NCBI GenBank assembly: GCA_023409975.1
Contig: JAEYQO010000112.1
Location: 1-39,931, forward strand
Direction of reading: 5' to 3'
Source: Bacteroidota bacterium
GTDB taxonomy: Bacteria; Bacteroidota; Bacteroidia; Chitinophagales; Chitinophagaceae
Length of the DNA stretch: 39,931 bases
This document shows positions 23,280 through 30,594 of the stretch, one piece after another. Under the pieces are notes generated by a model. The model was given only the letters and a program-made list of their open reading frames with translations, was not told the origin of the DNA and made no database searches. Position numbers and translations under genes: made by a program. The stretch's first letter is position 1; every line of letters begins with the position of its first letter.

Positions 23280-23993
23280 TTAATCCGTTTTTAGGGTGAA
23301 TACATCAGATGCGTTCGCCTGAACTTTTTTCATCAGCATCATATTTCCCATCGTGTACACACCGTCCTGCTCAAATGAATAGGTTTCAGGATTCCTGAAC
23401 CATTCATTGATATTCATGTTCAGCCGAAGCTCCGGATCATGGTGCGGGATATGGATTGTTTCCCAGATACCCGCACGCACCAGCAGCGGATCAGTTCCCA
23501 GATGAATGGCAAAGCCCGCCAGCGTTAGCCCTTCGTCCCAATGTCCTTCCAGCTTCACAAAATGGTAACCGCCACCCATCACTTCTGGCCATTCCATAGC
23601 CACGTTCTCTGCAGTGGGTTCCAGCATTCCGTTATGATTCCATTCGGGTGCTACCCCCAGGAAGAACACAAGAGAATCGTAATGACCAACCGGAACCTGT
23701 TTGAACAATCCCATAGCTTCCGGCTTTCTCGCATCGATATACACTACGGTGTCGCTGCTGTACGCCACCTCGCCTCCTCTATAAAACCTGAAGCCGCTGA
23801 GATAATATTCCAGTCGCGTCACCTGGTAGGTTTCACCCGCCGGGCTGACGTACATCAGGCTATCAAACAGAAGTGGCTGCCCATCAACTGAATAGTCTAT
23901 CACCAGATTCAGTCCGTTTACCGGACCGGGAGTTTCATCTTTTTTACAGCCCAGGGCCAGCAGGACCAGAACCGCTACTACTACGATTTTCAT
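23280..23993 (-). CDS. MbnP-family copper-binding lipoprotein
   Basis: A 237-residue lipoprotein (signal ends LLALGC, Cys16). The MbnP pattern is seen: VTRLEYYLSGFRFY near 58, VGHYDSLVFFLGVAPEWNHN near 100, then MEWPEVMGGGYHFVKLEGHW near 131, and a late HIPHH. The Trp residues in APEWNH and MEWP are candidates for modification by the adjacent MauG-like enzyme. MbnP proteins bind copper in the periplasm. The gene overlaps the norB stop by four bases and is followed one base later by the peroxidase gene, so the set is translationally coupled. Supplying copper, possibly for NosZ, is an inference. Confidence 0.85.
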   Translation of the reverse strand: MKIVVVAVLVLLALGCKKDETPGPVNGLNLVIDYSVDGQPLLFDSLMYVSPAGETYQVTRLEYYLSGFRFYRGGEVAYSSDTVVYIDARKPEAMGLFKQVPVGHYDSLVFFLGVAPEWNHNGMLEPTAENVAMEWPEVMGGGYHFVKLEGHWDEGLTLAGFAIHLGTDPLLVRAGIWETIHIPHHDPELRLNMNINEWFRNPETYSFEQDGVYTMGNMMLMKKVQANASDVFTLKTD

Positions 23994-25375
23994 GACACTT
24001 TATTTTTAATGTGAACAGTTGATTTCTGAACCGGACGTACAACTGATGGTGCAACGATCACCAACGGCTGCTTTCTCATCCCCGAAAGCGCTCTCAGGTA
24101 CTGAAGCACAATGGCACATCCGCTGACCAGCATCACCACACCTGCCAGGGCAAATACATGCAGGATCTGGTGTATCGGCACCATCACCTGCCGGAAGTTG
24201 ATGTTACCCACACCTACTTCCTGATAGCCTTTCCAGATGCCTGCAGCGATCAGACTGAGCCAGAATACCACGAAAGCGGCCTGAAATACTCCCAGCCACC
24301 GGACGACGGATATTCTGGTCTTCTCTGCAACAGTATCTACCCGGAGCATGTAACCCAGCGAGGACAATAGGATCATGGTATTGATCCCGATCGTTGTTCC
24401 CATCGCATGCGCTACAGTAATATGGGTGCCATGCGTGTATCTGTTAATAGCTGGTACGCTCATCATCAACGCAAGCGTCAGATTAGCAAACACCCAGTAT
24501 TCCGCATAGATCAGGAACCGGTAACTCAGAAGATGCCTGTACTTTTGCTGTGTATTCAGTTGCTGCCGGAATCCTCTGACAATGCTGATAAACAGGATCC
24601 ACTCTGTCATACTGATCGCATAGGATACATGACGGATCCAGGACGCCGAAGGGAGGTTGTAGATATGATGCCCCCAGTTAAACATCAGATTGGTCAGTCC
24701 AAGGAAGTAAAAGAAGAATGGTTTCCACCCCCTTGCTATCTGCCGGTCCCGCGATAGCTTCACCATTATGAACAGCGCCGTACCGTTGATCATCTGATTC
24801 CAGGCACCCACCATGGCTCCGTTCGATTTCCATTGAACGGTCACTTCCCTCAGAAAGGAAACCCGGAACCAGGGTATCTGATAAAGATTCTGTTCCAGAA
24901 AAGTAAACAGGAAGAAACAAAGGCCTGTAGTCCACATCCAGACATACAATGGCGGTGATTTCAGTCGTTTCCAACCAGAAAACCAGTTATAGAGCAGCGC
25001 CAGCCAGGCGACAAGTATCGGCACGCATAGCACTGGAGGAAACTCCCAGTATTCTCTACCGCCGAATTTCTTCAGGCCATAGAATACAAACACCGCAAGG
25101 GTCGTAGCCACCCAGGTATAGGTAAACACATCCAGTGCTTTTGTATCGTTCGTCCTGAACACACCCGGCCGGTAATGTACCAGTCCCGCTACCGCCCCGG
25201 TAATGATCCAGAACAGTGCGGCAGAGACATGCATAGGCCTCAGCTGATAGAAAGGAAGGTTTTCGTTGAACCAGCCCGGATAAAGAAAGGCCGCAGACGA
25301 AATAACCCCGAACAGGAGGGTGGCTATTAACATCAGCAAACTGAATCCTATTAATATTTTGGTTGTGCGGGCCAT
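23990..25375 (-). CDS. norB: NorB-like nitric oxide reductase large subunit with altered active-site ligands
   Basis: A 461-residue protein with about twelve transmembrane helices in the heme-copper superfamily. It aligns collinearly with cytochrome c-type NorB: RPMH (H49, low-spin heme), GHH (H236, H237, FeB) and THGTH...AH (H323, heme b3). Three canonical residues differ. By aligning the WKSNGAMVGAW segment with the HLWVEGVW segment of Pseudomonas NorB (the intervals to GHH are equal at 42 residues), the FeB-ligand His becomes N185 and the conserved Glu becomes V189. The second low-spin heme His of the HxH motif becomes M325. The enzyme should still handle NO given its NorC partner and context, but the metal site cannot be canonical. 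It overlaps the MbnP gene and follows norC by one base. Confidence 0.8.
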   Translation of the reverse strand: MARTTKILIGFSLLMLIATLLFGVISSAAFLYPGWFNENLPFYQLRPMHVSAALFWIITGAVAGLVHYRPGVFRTNDTKALDVFTYTWVATTLAVFVFYGLKKFGGREYWEFPPVLCVPILVAWLALLYNWFSGWKRLKSPPLYVWMWTTGLCFFLFTFLEQNLYQIPWFRVSFLREVTVQWKSNGAMVGAWNQMINGTALFIMVKLSRDRQIARGWKPFFFYFLGLTNLMFNWGHHIYNLPSASWIRHVSYAISMTEWILFISIVRGFRQQLNTQQKYRHLLSYRFLIYAEYWVFANLTLALMMSVPAINRYTHGTHITVAHAMGTTIGINTMILLSSLGYMLRVDTVAEKTRISVVRWLGVFQAAFVVFWLSLIAAGIWKGYQEVGVGNINFRQVMVPIHQILHVFALAGVVMLVSGCAIVLQYLRALSGMRKQPLVIVAPSVVRPVQKSTVHIKNKVS

Positions 25376-25376
25376 A

Positions 25377-25769
25377 TCATTTGATTATATAACTGCCAGT
25401 CCAGTGAACAGCCGAATCAGGTACTCTGGACGTACCGCTCTGGTCTACCCAGCCTAGAAAGGCTACTACAGCATCCACCTCTGCAGGCTTTAGCTGGAAA
25501 TTGGGCATAGTTGCTGTTCCATGCTGAATGATGGCTTTCATGTAAACGGCACCTTTCAGTGAGGCGGTATTGGTGAGGTCAGGACCTGCATACCCTCCCA
25601 GTCCATAGAGCTGATGACATGATTGGCAGTTCTTATCCTGCCAGGTTTTCCAACCCGCCAGCACCGAATCATCCGGAGCGGGAACTGCTGCGCGAGGATC
25701 GCTCCAGGCATAGACTGCTAGTGTATAACAGATGAAGCTGCCACAAAGTATAATCAGAACTGTTTTCAA
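25377..25769 (-). CDS. norC: NorC-like monoheme cytochrome c subunit
   Basis: A 130-residue protein with one N-terminal membrane anchor (residues 4-21) and a periplasmic class I cytochrome c domain. The heme site C48QSC51H52 is followed by LYGLGGYAGPDLTN, characteristic of NorC, and M88 in GTATMPN is the likely axial Met. It passes electrons to the NorB-like subunit. The start appears to be a TTG at 25769; no ATG is available in the short open stretch upstream. It is the first gene of a minus-strand series with norB one base away, and two Fnr-type sites lie 50-83 bases upstream. Confidence 0.88.
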   Translation of the reverse strand: MKTVLIILCGSFICYTLAVYAWSDPRAAVPAPDDSVLAGWKTWQDKNCQSCHQLYGLGGYAGPDLTNTASLKGAVYMKAIIQHGTATMPNFQLKPAEVDAVVAFLGWVDQSGTSRVPDSAVHWTGSYIIK

Positions 25770-25818
25770 ATCGGAAATTCAACTATTCAAAGAAACGGTT
25801 ATCGCTAACCCCTGAATA

Positions 25819-25830
25819 TGACGAACATCA
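25819..25830. promoter_or_regulatory. Fnr-type operator TGACGAACATCA near norC
   Basis: TGAC-GAAC-ATCA fits TGAY-N4-RTCA. Its centre (25824.5) would be at -41.5 for norC transcription beginning near 25783, a class II activator position. Confidence 0.6.
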
Positions 25831-25840
25831 GCCGCGGCAA

Positions 25841-25852
25841 TGACGATTATCA
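25841..25852. promoter_or_regulatory. Fnr-type operator TGACGATTATCA between norC and crp/fnr
   Basis: TGAC-GATT-ATCA; it shares all but one base with the proximal nos site core (TGACCATTATCA). It lies 22 bases, two helical turns, from the neighbouring site and could serve autoregulation of the crp/fnr gene. Confidence 0.6.
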
Positions 25853-25886
25853 GGGAGTTTCGAAGGGCTCCGCGCACACTCTGTGG

Positions 25887-25905
25887 TAGTTTTGTGGAAG
25901 GAGGT
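25887..25905 (+). promoter_or_regulatory. -7 box TAGTTTTG and strong Shine-Dalgarno AAGGAGGT of the crp/fnr gene
   Basis: TAGTTTTG (25887-25894) matches TAnnTTTG. AAGGAGGT (25898-25905) is a full Shine-Dalgarno sequence seven bases before the ATG at 25913, unusual in this window. It decides the start over the in-frame GTG at 25883, which lies upstream of both. Confidence 0.6.
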
Positions 25906-25912
25906 AATAAGT

Positions 25913-26644
25913 ATGAAACACAAATTTTCACCGACCCGCGTTTTTGGCGACTGCGATATCACACACCAGTCCATTTTTTCCTGTCTGACTCCAGGGCAAC
26001 TGGAATACATCAGCATCCACAAAGATTGTCTCGTGTATAAAAAGGGTCAGCACATCTTCAATGAAGGCAGCTACCCGCTAGGTATCTATGGAATCGACAA
26101 AGGAAAGGTGAAGCTGGAACACAGCGGGGATGATGGAAAAATGCAGATTCTGCGTATGGCCAAAGGAGGAGACCTTCTCGGCTATAGGGCCCTGTTCTGT
26201 CAGGAAAAGTACAATGCCAGTGCCGTCGCCATCGAAGATGCCAACCTCTTCTTCATACCCAAGGATATCTTTCTTGAGGTGCTGCATGATAACATGAAGC
26301 TGGCACTGAACATCATCCAGCTCCTTACGCACGACCTGAAGCAGGCAGAGAACCACCTGACCGAGCTGGCACAAAAACCAGTTAGAGAGCGTATGGCCAG
26401 AGGCCTGCTATTCCTGAAGGAAACCTATGGTCTGGAAGAAGACCAGCAGACAATTAACGTCTCTCTGAGTCGGGAAGAGATCGCTGACCTGATCGGCACC
26501 GCAACGGAAACTGCCATTCGTCTTTTGTCAGAATTGAAGACCGATGGCATCATCGCCTTCGCCGGCAAGCGCATACAGATACTCAACCTGATGAAGCTGA
26601 ATAAAGTGGCCCATAATTATCAGAATGAATTCGCCTGGAACTAG
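25913..26644 (+). CDS. Crp/Fnr-family transcriptional regulator
   Basis: The product is 243 residues from the ATG at 25913, supported by the Shine-Dalgarno. An N-terminal cyclic-nucleotide-binding-like beta roll (about 25-135) includes GIYGIDKGKVKLEH. A dimer helix follows, then a winged helix (about 160-235) with VSLSREEIADLIGTATETAIRLLSELK. The recognition helix has the E-x-x-x-R spacing (ETAIR) seen in Fnr-type proteins that contact TGA half-sites. The N-terminus lacks the four-Cys Fe-S motif of Fnr, so it may sense NO through heme like Dnr/NnrR, or another ligand. Being divergent from norC and bracketed by two TGAC-N4-ATCA sites, it is the likely regulator of nor and nos. Confidence 0.92.
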   Translation: MKHKFSPTRVFGDCDITHQSIFSCLTPGQLEYISIHKDCLVYKKGQHIFNEGSYPLGIYGIDKGKVKLEHSGDDGKMQILRMAKGGDLLGYRALFCQEKYNASAVAIEDANLFFIPKDIFLEVLHDNMKLALNIIQLLTHDLKQAENHLTELAQKPVRERMARGLLFLKETYGLEEDQQTINVSLSREEIADLIGTATETAIRLLSELKTDGIIAFAGKRIQILNLMKLNKVAHNYQNEFAWN

Positions 26645-26653
26645 CGATCAGCA

Positions 26654-27706
26654 TTACCTGACCACAACGACCATCCCCTGCTCTACACCAGAGATCACGC
26701 GTACCACATAGTTCCCCTGGCTTAAACCGGAAAGATTGATACGGTTATTGTTCTGCTGATGGGTTACAAGACGGCCCGCCTGGTCGAACACAGTAATCTG
26801 GTACTCCTTCCAGTGAGAGGGAAGCTCTAACAGAACTTCATCTCCCTGAACAGGATTAGGGTAAGCTAACAGTTCCCTGGTCGCCGGTTGTGTATTAGAT
26901 ATCCTATTGATCAGGCGGTAATGATCGCGGTAGCTGATGAAACTAACGGTTTCAAAACCGGCGAACACTTCTGTACGCACCCAGAGGGCAGGATAAGGCT
27001 CATTCTTCACCAGCCATTTGTAATCGACATAGGTACGGGGCATCCCAATGGAGGTGCCGCCGATTGAAACTGTATCCACCTCATCCACATAGCTCTTCAC
27101 TCTCAGACAGCTGACCGGGTTCGGGAAGAATGGTGTCTTGATCGTACCCCAGCCATCAACATCTGTTTTTCGATAGCCTTCCTGTTTAATAGCATTTCCC
27201 GCCAGATCGAAATCGAGCAGAAAGGTCGAGCTGTCCGAATCTCCATAATTCAACGGCAGAAAGTACCATTCATCATCGTCATCCATTGCCAATGGTATCT
27301 GGGTACCGTTATAGGTAATGGCATAGCCTGTGAGCCGGAAGCTGGAGTTGTCTTTTTTAAAGAAAAGGTATGGATCCTCAACGCCTGGAGGCAGCGGAAA
27401 CGGGAATACATCCTCATGTACGAGGTGACCATAGGCATCCAGTCCGAGGAACAACGCAAATGTCGGATTTACCTGCACAGCGGTGCGATACTCATCAACG
27501 CCCTGTGCATTGGGAATTAGGTTGGAGAAATCCCAACTGAAATTGGTGCCCGTCTGATGAACATCGATCACGTTATTGGCAAAAGACGCGATGCTGAAAC
27601 GCATGGTGTCTCCTGCATCAGGAAGATCATTAGCATCGATCGTGATCTGAGCCTGGGCCAGCGGAACCATTCCCAAAGCTGTGAATATAAATAGCAGTTT
27701 TTTCAT
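26654..27706 (-). CDS. Secreted protein with C-terminal T9SS sorting domain
   Basis: A 350-residue protein with a Sec signal peptide (ends PLAQAQ near residue 20). The body is beta-rich, with conserved Trp and Gly but no recognised catalytic motif. The last 80 residues form a type A type IX secretion domain: LLAYPNPVQGDEVLLEL, then ITVFDQAGRLV, then LSGLSQGNYVVRVIS. It would be moved across the outer membrane by T9SS and released or attached there. It is convergent with the crp/fnr gene (nine bases apart). Function is unknown. Confidence 0.85.
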   Translation of the reverse strand: MKKLLFIFTALGMVPLAQAQITIDANDLPDAGDTMRFSIASFANNVIDVHQTGTNFSWDFSNLIPNAQGVDEYRTAVQVNPTFALFLGLDAYGHLVHEDVFPFPLPPGVEDPYLFFKKDNSSFRLTGYAITYNGTQIPLAMDDDDEWYFLPLNYGDSDSSTFLLDFDLAGNAIKQEGYRKTDVDGWGTIKTPFFPNPVSCLRVKSYVDEVDTVSIGGTSIGMPRTYVDYKWLVKNEPYPALWVRTEVFAGFETVSFISYRDHYRLINRISNTQPATRELLAYPNPVQGDEVLLELPSHWKEYQITVFDQAGRLVTHQQNNNRINLSGLSQGNYVVRVISGVEQGMVVVVR

Positions 27707-27785
27707 GTATCGGAAGTTTGGTCAAATTTAGTTCTGTACTCATGCAAAACCAAGTTCCGGGCAAAATCTGTATCTTGATCCGGCC

Positions 27786-28265
27786 ATGCTTGTAAACAGG
27801 AACTTGATACTAAGCGGGATATTTCTGGTGCTGTGCAGTATCCTGACCGCTGGGTGCTCCAGCCAGCAGCCGGAACAGTCTAAGACGGAATCGGCAGAGA
27901 AGCTCCGTTCCTACAGGGGTTTTCCACCGGGTGTTGAAGGCTGTAGCTGCTATTTCTCTGTCAATGAGCAGGAATTCAGAAAGGAACATTACCTCTTCGT
28001 CTCAGATCTTGAAAGCAAGGCCTATATCCGGATCAACAACAGGGATGTGGCACTGAAGCGGGACTCCACCACCCGCAGGAATGAGGCTCTGGACGATTCC
28101 AACTATACTGAGTATTATTCCAATGGTGTCTATTCTCTGCAGATCGATGTTCGGTTTGAAGGCAATACCGGCGACGAGGTCTGGTGGAACACCGGTGAGC
28201 TGATCCTCTTTTTCAAAGGTCTGGAAATCGACCGGAGGGGTTTTGTAGGGGAGTGCGGATGTTAA
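27786..28265 (+). CDS. Uncharacterised lipoprotein with Cys pairs
   Basis: A 159-residue lipoprotein with an ILTAGC lipobox (Cys24). The mature part includes GVEGCSCYFS near residue 52 and ends in VGECGC, so there are two CxC pairs. It contains an NNRDVALKRDSTTR segment and a GVYSLQIDVRFEGN strand like those of small Bacteroidota lipoproteins. I do not know the family. The gene is monocistronic and divergent from the T9SS cargo gene, about 80 bases apart. The Cys pairs could form disulfides or bind metal. Confidence 0.7.
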   Translation: MLVNRNLILSGIFLVLCSILTAGCSSQQPEQSKTESAEKLRSYRGFPPGVEGCSCYFSVNEQEFRKEHYLFVSDLESKAYIRINNRDVALKRDSTTRRNEALDDSNYTEYYSNGVYSLQIDVRFEGNTGDEVWWNTGELILFFKGLEIDRRGFVGECGC

Positions 28266-28369
28266 GGCAGTTGATGGATGATGGTATATGGACATTTTCC
28301 GCAATAGAGAATTGATAACTGCTAATCGCTAATATCTTGCGAACCGACATGCGTTAACGGTTATTGCTC

Positions 28370-28421
28370 GCTGATGGCTGATGGCTGGAAGCTGAAAAGT
28401 TGAAAGCTGATAGCTGATAGC
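28370..28421. repeat. Degenerate GCTGAT repeat tract
   Basis: GCTGATG, GCTGATG, GCTGGAA, GCTGAAA, then AAGCTGATAGCTGATAGC: a heptamer-based imperfect repeat in the gap before the GNAT gene. Tracts of this kind occur between genes in many Chitinophagaceae-like genomes. It encodes nothing. Confidence 0.65.
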
Positions 28422-28472
28422 GTATATTGCCCGGCACAATTCTTTCACTTTGATTTCTTAAACCCACCCCTT

Positions 28473-29045
28473 ATGCTTCACACAGTTAGTTTAAAGAAGT
28501 TCAAGCCATTGACCGTCAATCTGAAGAATGGAACGGAGGTGATGATCCGGGAGGCGGTAATTCAGGACGCGCCAGATCTTATACGTTGCATCCGGTCGTA
28601 TATATCTGAAAATCCCTTTCAGGTGATGGAGCCGGAGGAATTTGCTCCTGAGATCGGTCAGGGCAGAGAGTTTATCGATGGGTTCCTGCAGCGGGATAAT
28701 TCCATACTCCTCGTGGCTACCGACCGAGAACAGATAGTGGGCAATTTCGACATCACGGGCGGGCGTCGCCGTCGCATGAAGCATACCGGACTTGTAGGAG
28801 CGGGAATTCTAAAGCAGTACCAGGGACTGGGACTGGGCAAGGCCTTATTCAGCGCTGGCATCGATTGGGCCCGCCAGCACCCTGATCTTCGCAAGCTCTG
28901 GCTCCAGATCATTGCCGACAACGAGCAGGCTCTCGGCCTTTACCGGCACCTCGGCTTCGTGGAAGAAGGCCGTCAGCGCGATTTTATCTATGAAGGTGAT
29001 GGCATTTACAGAGACAACCTGTTAATGAGTTTGGAGGTGGGATAG
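28473..29045 (+). CDS. GNAT-family N-acetyltransferase
   Basis: A 190-residue protein with a single GNAT domain (about 20-185). The acetyl-CoA pyrophosphate loop QYQGLGLGKALF lies near residues 115-126, preceded by the beta4 strand GLVGAGI. The late motif NEQALGLYRHLGFVEEGRQRDFIYEGDGIYRDNLLM is typical of the RimI/RimJ-like subset that ends with a reported GF.EEG. It transfers an acetyl group to an amine of unknown identity. The gene stands alone after a repeat tract. Confidence 0.9.
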   Translation: MLHTVSLKKFKPLTVNLKNGTEVMIREAVIQDAPDLIRCIRSYISENPFQVMEPEEFAPEIGQGREFIDGFLQRDNSILLVATDREQIVGNFDITGGRRRRMKHTGLVGAGILKQYQGLGLGKALFSAGIDWARQHPDLRKLWLQIIADNEQALGLYRHLGFVEEGRQRDFIYEGDGIYRDNLLMSLEVG

Positions 29046-29095
29046 CTGCTGACAGAACTCGCAAAATTGCAATGGGAAACAAGCGCATTCCTTTA

Positions 29096-29103
29096 TAATT
29101 TTG
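29096..29103 (+). promoter_or_regulatory. Bacteroidota -7 box TAATTTTG, nearly leaderless
   Basis: TAATTTTG matches TAnnTTTG and ends four bases before the ATG at 29108, the same spacing as at 3273-3280 and 31952-31959. Confidence 0.5.
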
Positions 29104-29107
29104 AACT

Positions 29108-29332
29108 ATGAGCATTCCAGAAAAGAAGGAGTTTTTTCGGCGGCTTGGTGTTGTGATAAAAGATATCCGGACGGAATCAGGAATTTCGCAGGAGCAGATG
29201 CTTGCCGATACAGGAATTGATATAGACCCAATTGAGTTGGGTCACAAATCGTTCACTACAAAAACCTTATTCGAAATTTGTAGTTATTTTGGTGTTACCC
29301 TCGTAGAATTAGCTAAAAGAACGGGTATGTAG
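29108..29332 (+). CDS. Small XRE/Cro-like HTH protein
   Basis: A 74-residue protein consisting of one helix-turn-helix domain. The pattern LGVVIKDIRTESGISQEQMLADTGID followed by LGHKSFTTKTLFEICSYFGVTLVELAKR fits the five-helix XRE fold, with a somewhat degenerate recognition helix (IDPIELGHKS). It is probably a DNA-binding regulator. It has no partner gene on the same strand; the nearest neighbours are a GNAT gene and a toxin-antitoxin pair on the other strand. Its lower GC content than the nearby housekeeping genes fits an accessory origin. Confidence 0.75.
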   Translation: MSIPEKKEFFRRLGVVIKDIRTESGISQEQMLADTGIDIDPIELGHKSFTTKTLFEICSYFGVTLVELAKRTGM

Positions 29333-29443
29333 TGATGCTATACCAGTGATTCTCCAGGTCGTCAGGTACGACTACAGCAACTACTATTCTACTACCGGAG
29401 ACTTTTGATTTTTAAGTTTACACGCTGTTCTACGAGTCCCCGT

Positions 29444-29498
29444 ACTCCCTATACACTCCCTATACGCTCCCTATCTACTCCCTATCTACTCCCTATGC
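29444..29498. repeat. Tandem array of five 11-bp units (ACTCCCTATAC type)
   Basis: Five consecutive 11-base units starting at 29444, 29455, 29466, 29477 and 29488: ACTCCCTATAC twice, GCTCCCTATCT, ACTCCCTATCT and ACTCCCTATGC. It lies in a 244-base gap between the convergent HTH and antitoxin genes. No coding sense is seen. Confidence 0.8.
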
Positions 29499-29576
29499 CT
29501 TTCGGGACTCCATTCCTTCACGTTTAGTACTCAACCGGTACCCTGTGGGGACAGGCACACGAAACCACAAGGAACC

Positions 29577-30587
29577 CTACAATCCCTTCAATTCAAAAGC
29601 ATACTCCGGATAGCTGATCAGACTGCGATCCTTTTCATTATCGATCCACGCTGATTCCTGATGACTGAGCTCAATGATCTCTGATGCTCTAAGACCACTG
29701 AACTGTTCAGCAACGAGATTCAAAACTGTCAGTTCCGATTCATTAAATAGACGATCCTCAAAGCTCGTAAGACCTACCAGGGCCTCTCCATAATTACCGT
29801 CTGAAAATGGAATATTTGTTATCTCGATTAGCTCATCGTTTGCTAGTTTATCATATAGCAGACCATAGGCTGAGGGTACTGGTCCCATTTGGATGGCTCG
29901 GTAACTCAGTCCCGATATGGAAAATCCACTTCGTTTAAAATGTCCAAAATCCGCATAGAAAAGCAGCTTGTTCAGCTTGGTCTTGAAAACATAACCGGCT
30001 CGTTCACTGAAAAAACGAATCATATTAGCAATCCGCCTAAAACCCGGGCTTCTGTATCCGGAAAAACGGTCAGCATACTCGCTTTTAAAGATGTGTCTGG
30101 AAAGCTGAATCTCAAAGGCTCGGCGGCGGTGTTCTTCCAGTAGTTGTTCTGCCCTTGTCAAGTACTTTAGTTTCTCTTTTTCATCGAGGAGGTGTGAGCT
30201 GGCCTCCACCTGCTTGATGAAATCCTTGGGATGCTTCACAGCCAGTATCAATCTGCCATTGGCTACAGAAGGGATTTCGCCCGATTCATAAAGGCGGTAA
30301 CTGTTTGTCCCAAACCCTAATATCTCAGACATCTTACTGGCGGAGGTGCCATATTGTTCGCGGATCGATTTGATCTCTTCCGGGAAGGGTATGCCATACT
30401 TCTCTCTATATTTATTATGAATCTGGGTAAGGTTAATCCGGTCCAGTGTTTCATTGGTAAACTGCTCACCGCTGTCCTTACAGACATAAGAATGGTAGAC
30501 AATTTCAAACTCCTCTTTGCGAAAGCTCAGCTTCACGCCTGGCTGCTTCACCAGATCCATTTCTTTTCCTGTTATCGGGCTTTTCAT
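29577..30587 (-). CDS. MqsA-like/Panacea (DUF4065) antitoxin
   Basis: The product is 336 residues from the ATG at 30587; a TTG at 30605 would add six and overlap the toxin gene. Three parts are visible. Residues 1-50 align with the MqsA zinc domain (MKSPITGKEM against the MKCPVC type; later YVCKDSGEQFT), but three of four Cys are replaced, so zinc is probably not bound. Residues about 60-125 form an HTH domain (IREQYGTSASKMSEILGFGTNSYRLYESGEIPS). Residues about 185-330 are a Panacea/DUF4065 (SocA-like) domain, from FKTKLNKLLFYADFGHFKRSG to AIQMGPVPSAYGLLYDKL. It likely neutralises the upstream toxin and represses the operon. Confidence 0.85.
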   Translation of the reverse strand: MKSPITGKEMDLVKQPGVKLSFRKEEFEIVYHSYVCKDSGEQFTNETLDRINLTQIHNKYREKYGIPFPEEIKSIREQYGTSASKMSEILGFGTNSYRLYESGEIPSVANGRLILAVKHPKDFIKQVEASSHLLDEKEKLKYLTRAEQLLEEHRRRAFEIQLSRHIFKSEYADRFSGYRSPGFRRIANMIRFFSERAGYVFKTKLNKLLFYADFGHFKRSGFSISGLSYRAIQMGPVPSAYGLLYDKLANDELIEITNIPFSDGNYGEALVGLTSFEDRLFNESELTVLNLVAEQFSGLRASEIIELSHQESAWIDNEKDRSLISYPEYAFELKGL

Positions 30588-30594
30588 ACAATAA

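Noticed and set aside
25883..25912. GTG start for the crp/fnr gene
   Set aside because: It lies upstream of the -7 box and of the Shine-Dalgarno that serves the ATG at 25913.
28445..28452. TCACTTTG as a -7 box for the GNAT gene
   Set aside because: The invariant A at position two is missing, so I did not list it as a promoter.
29444..29498. CRISPR array
   Set aside because: The units are 11 bases and directly abut, with no spacers and no cas genes anywhere in the window.
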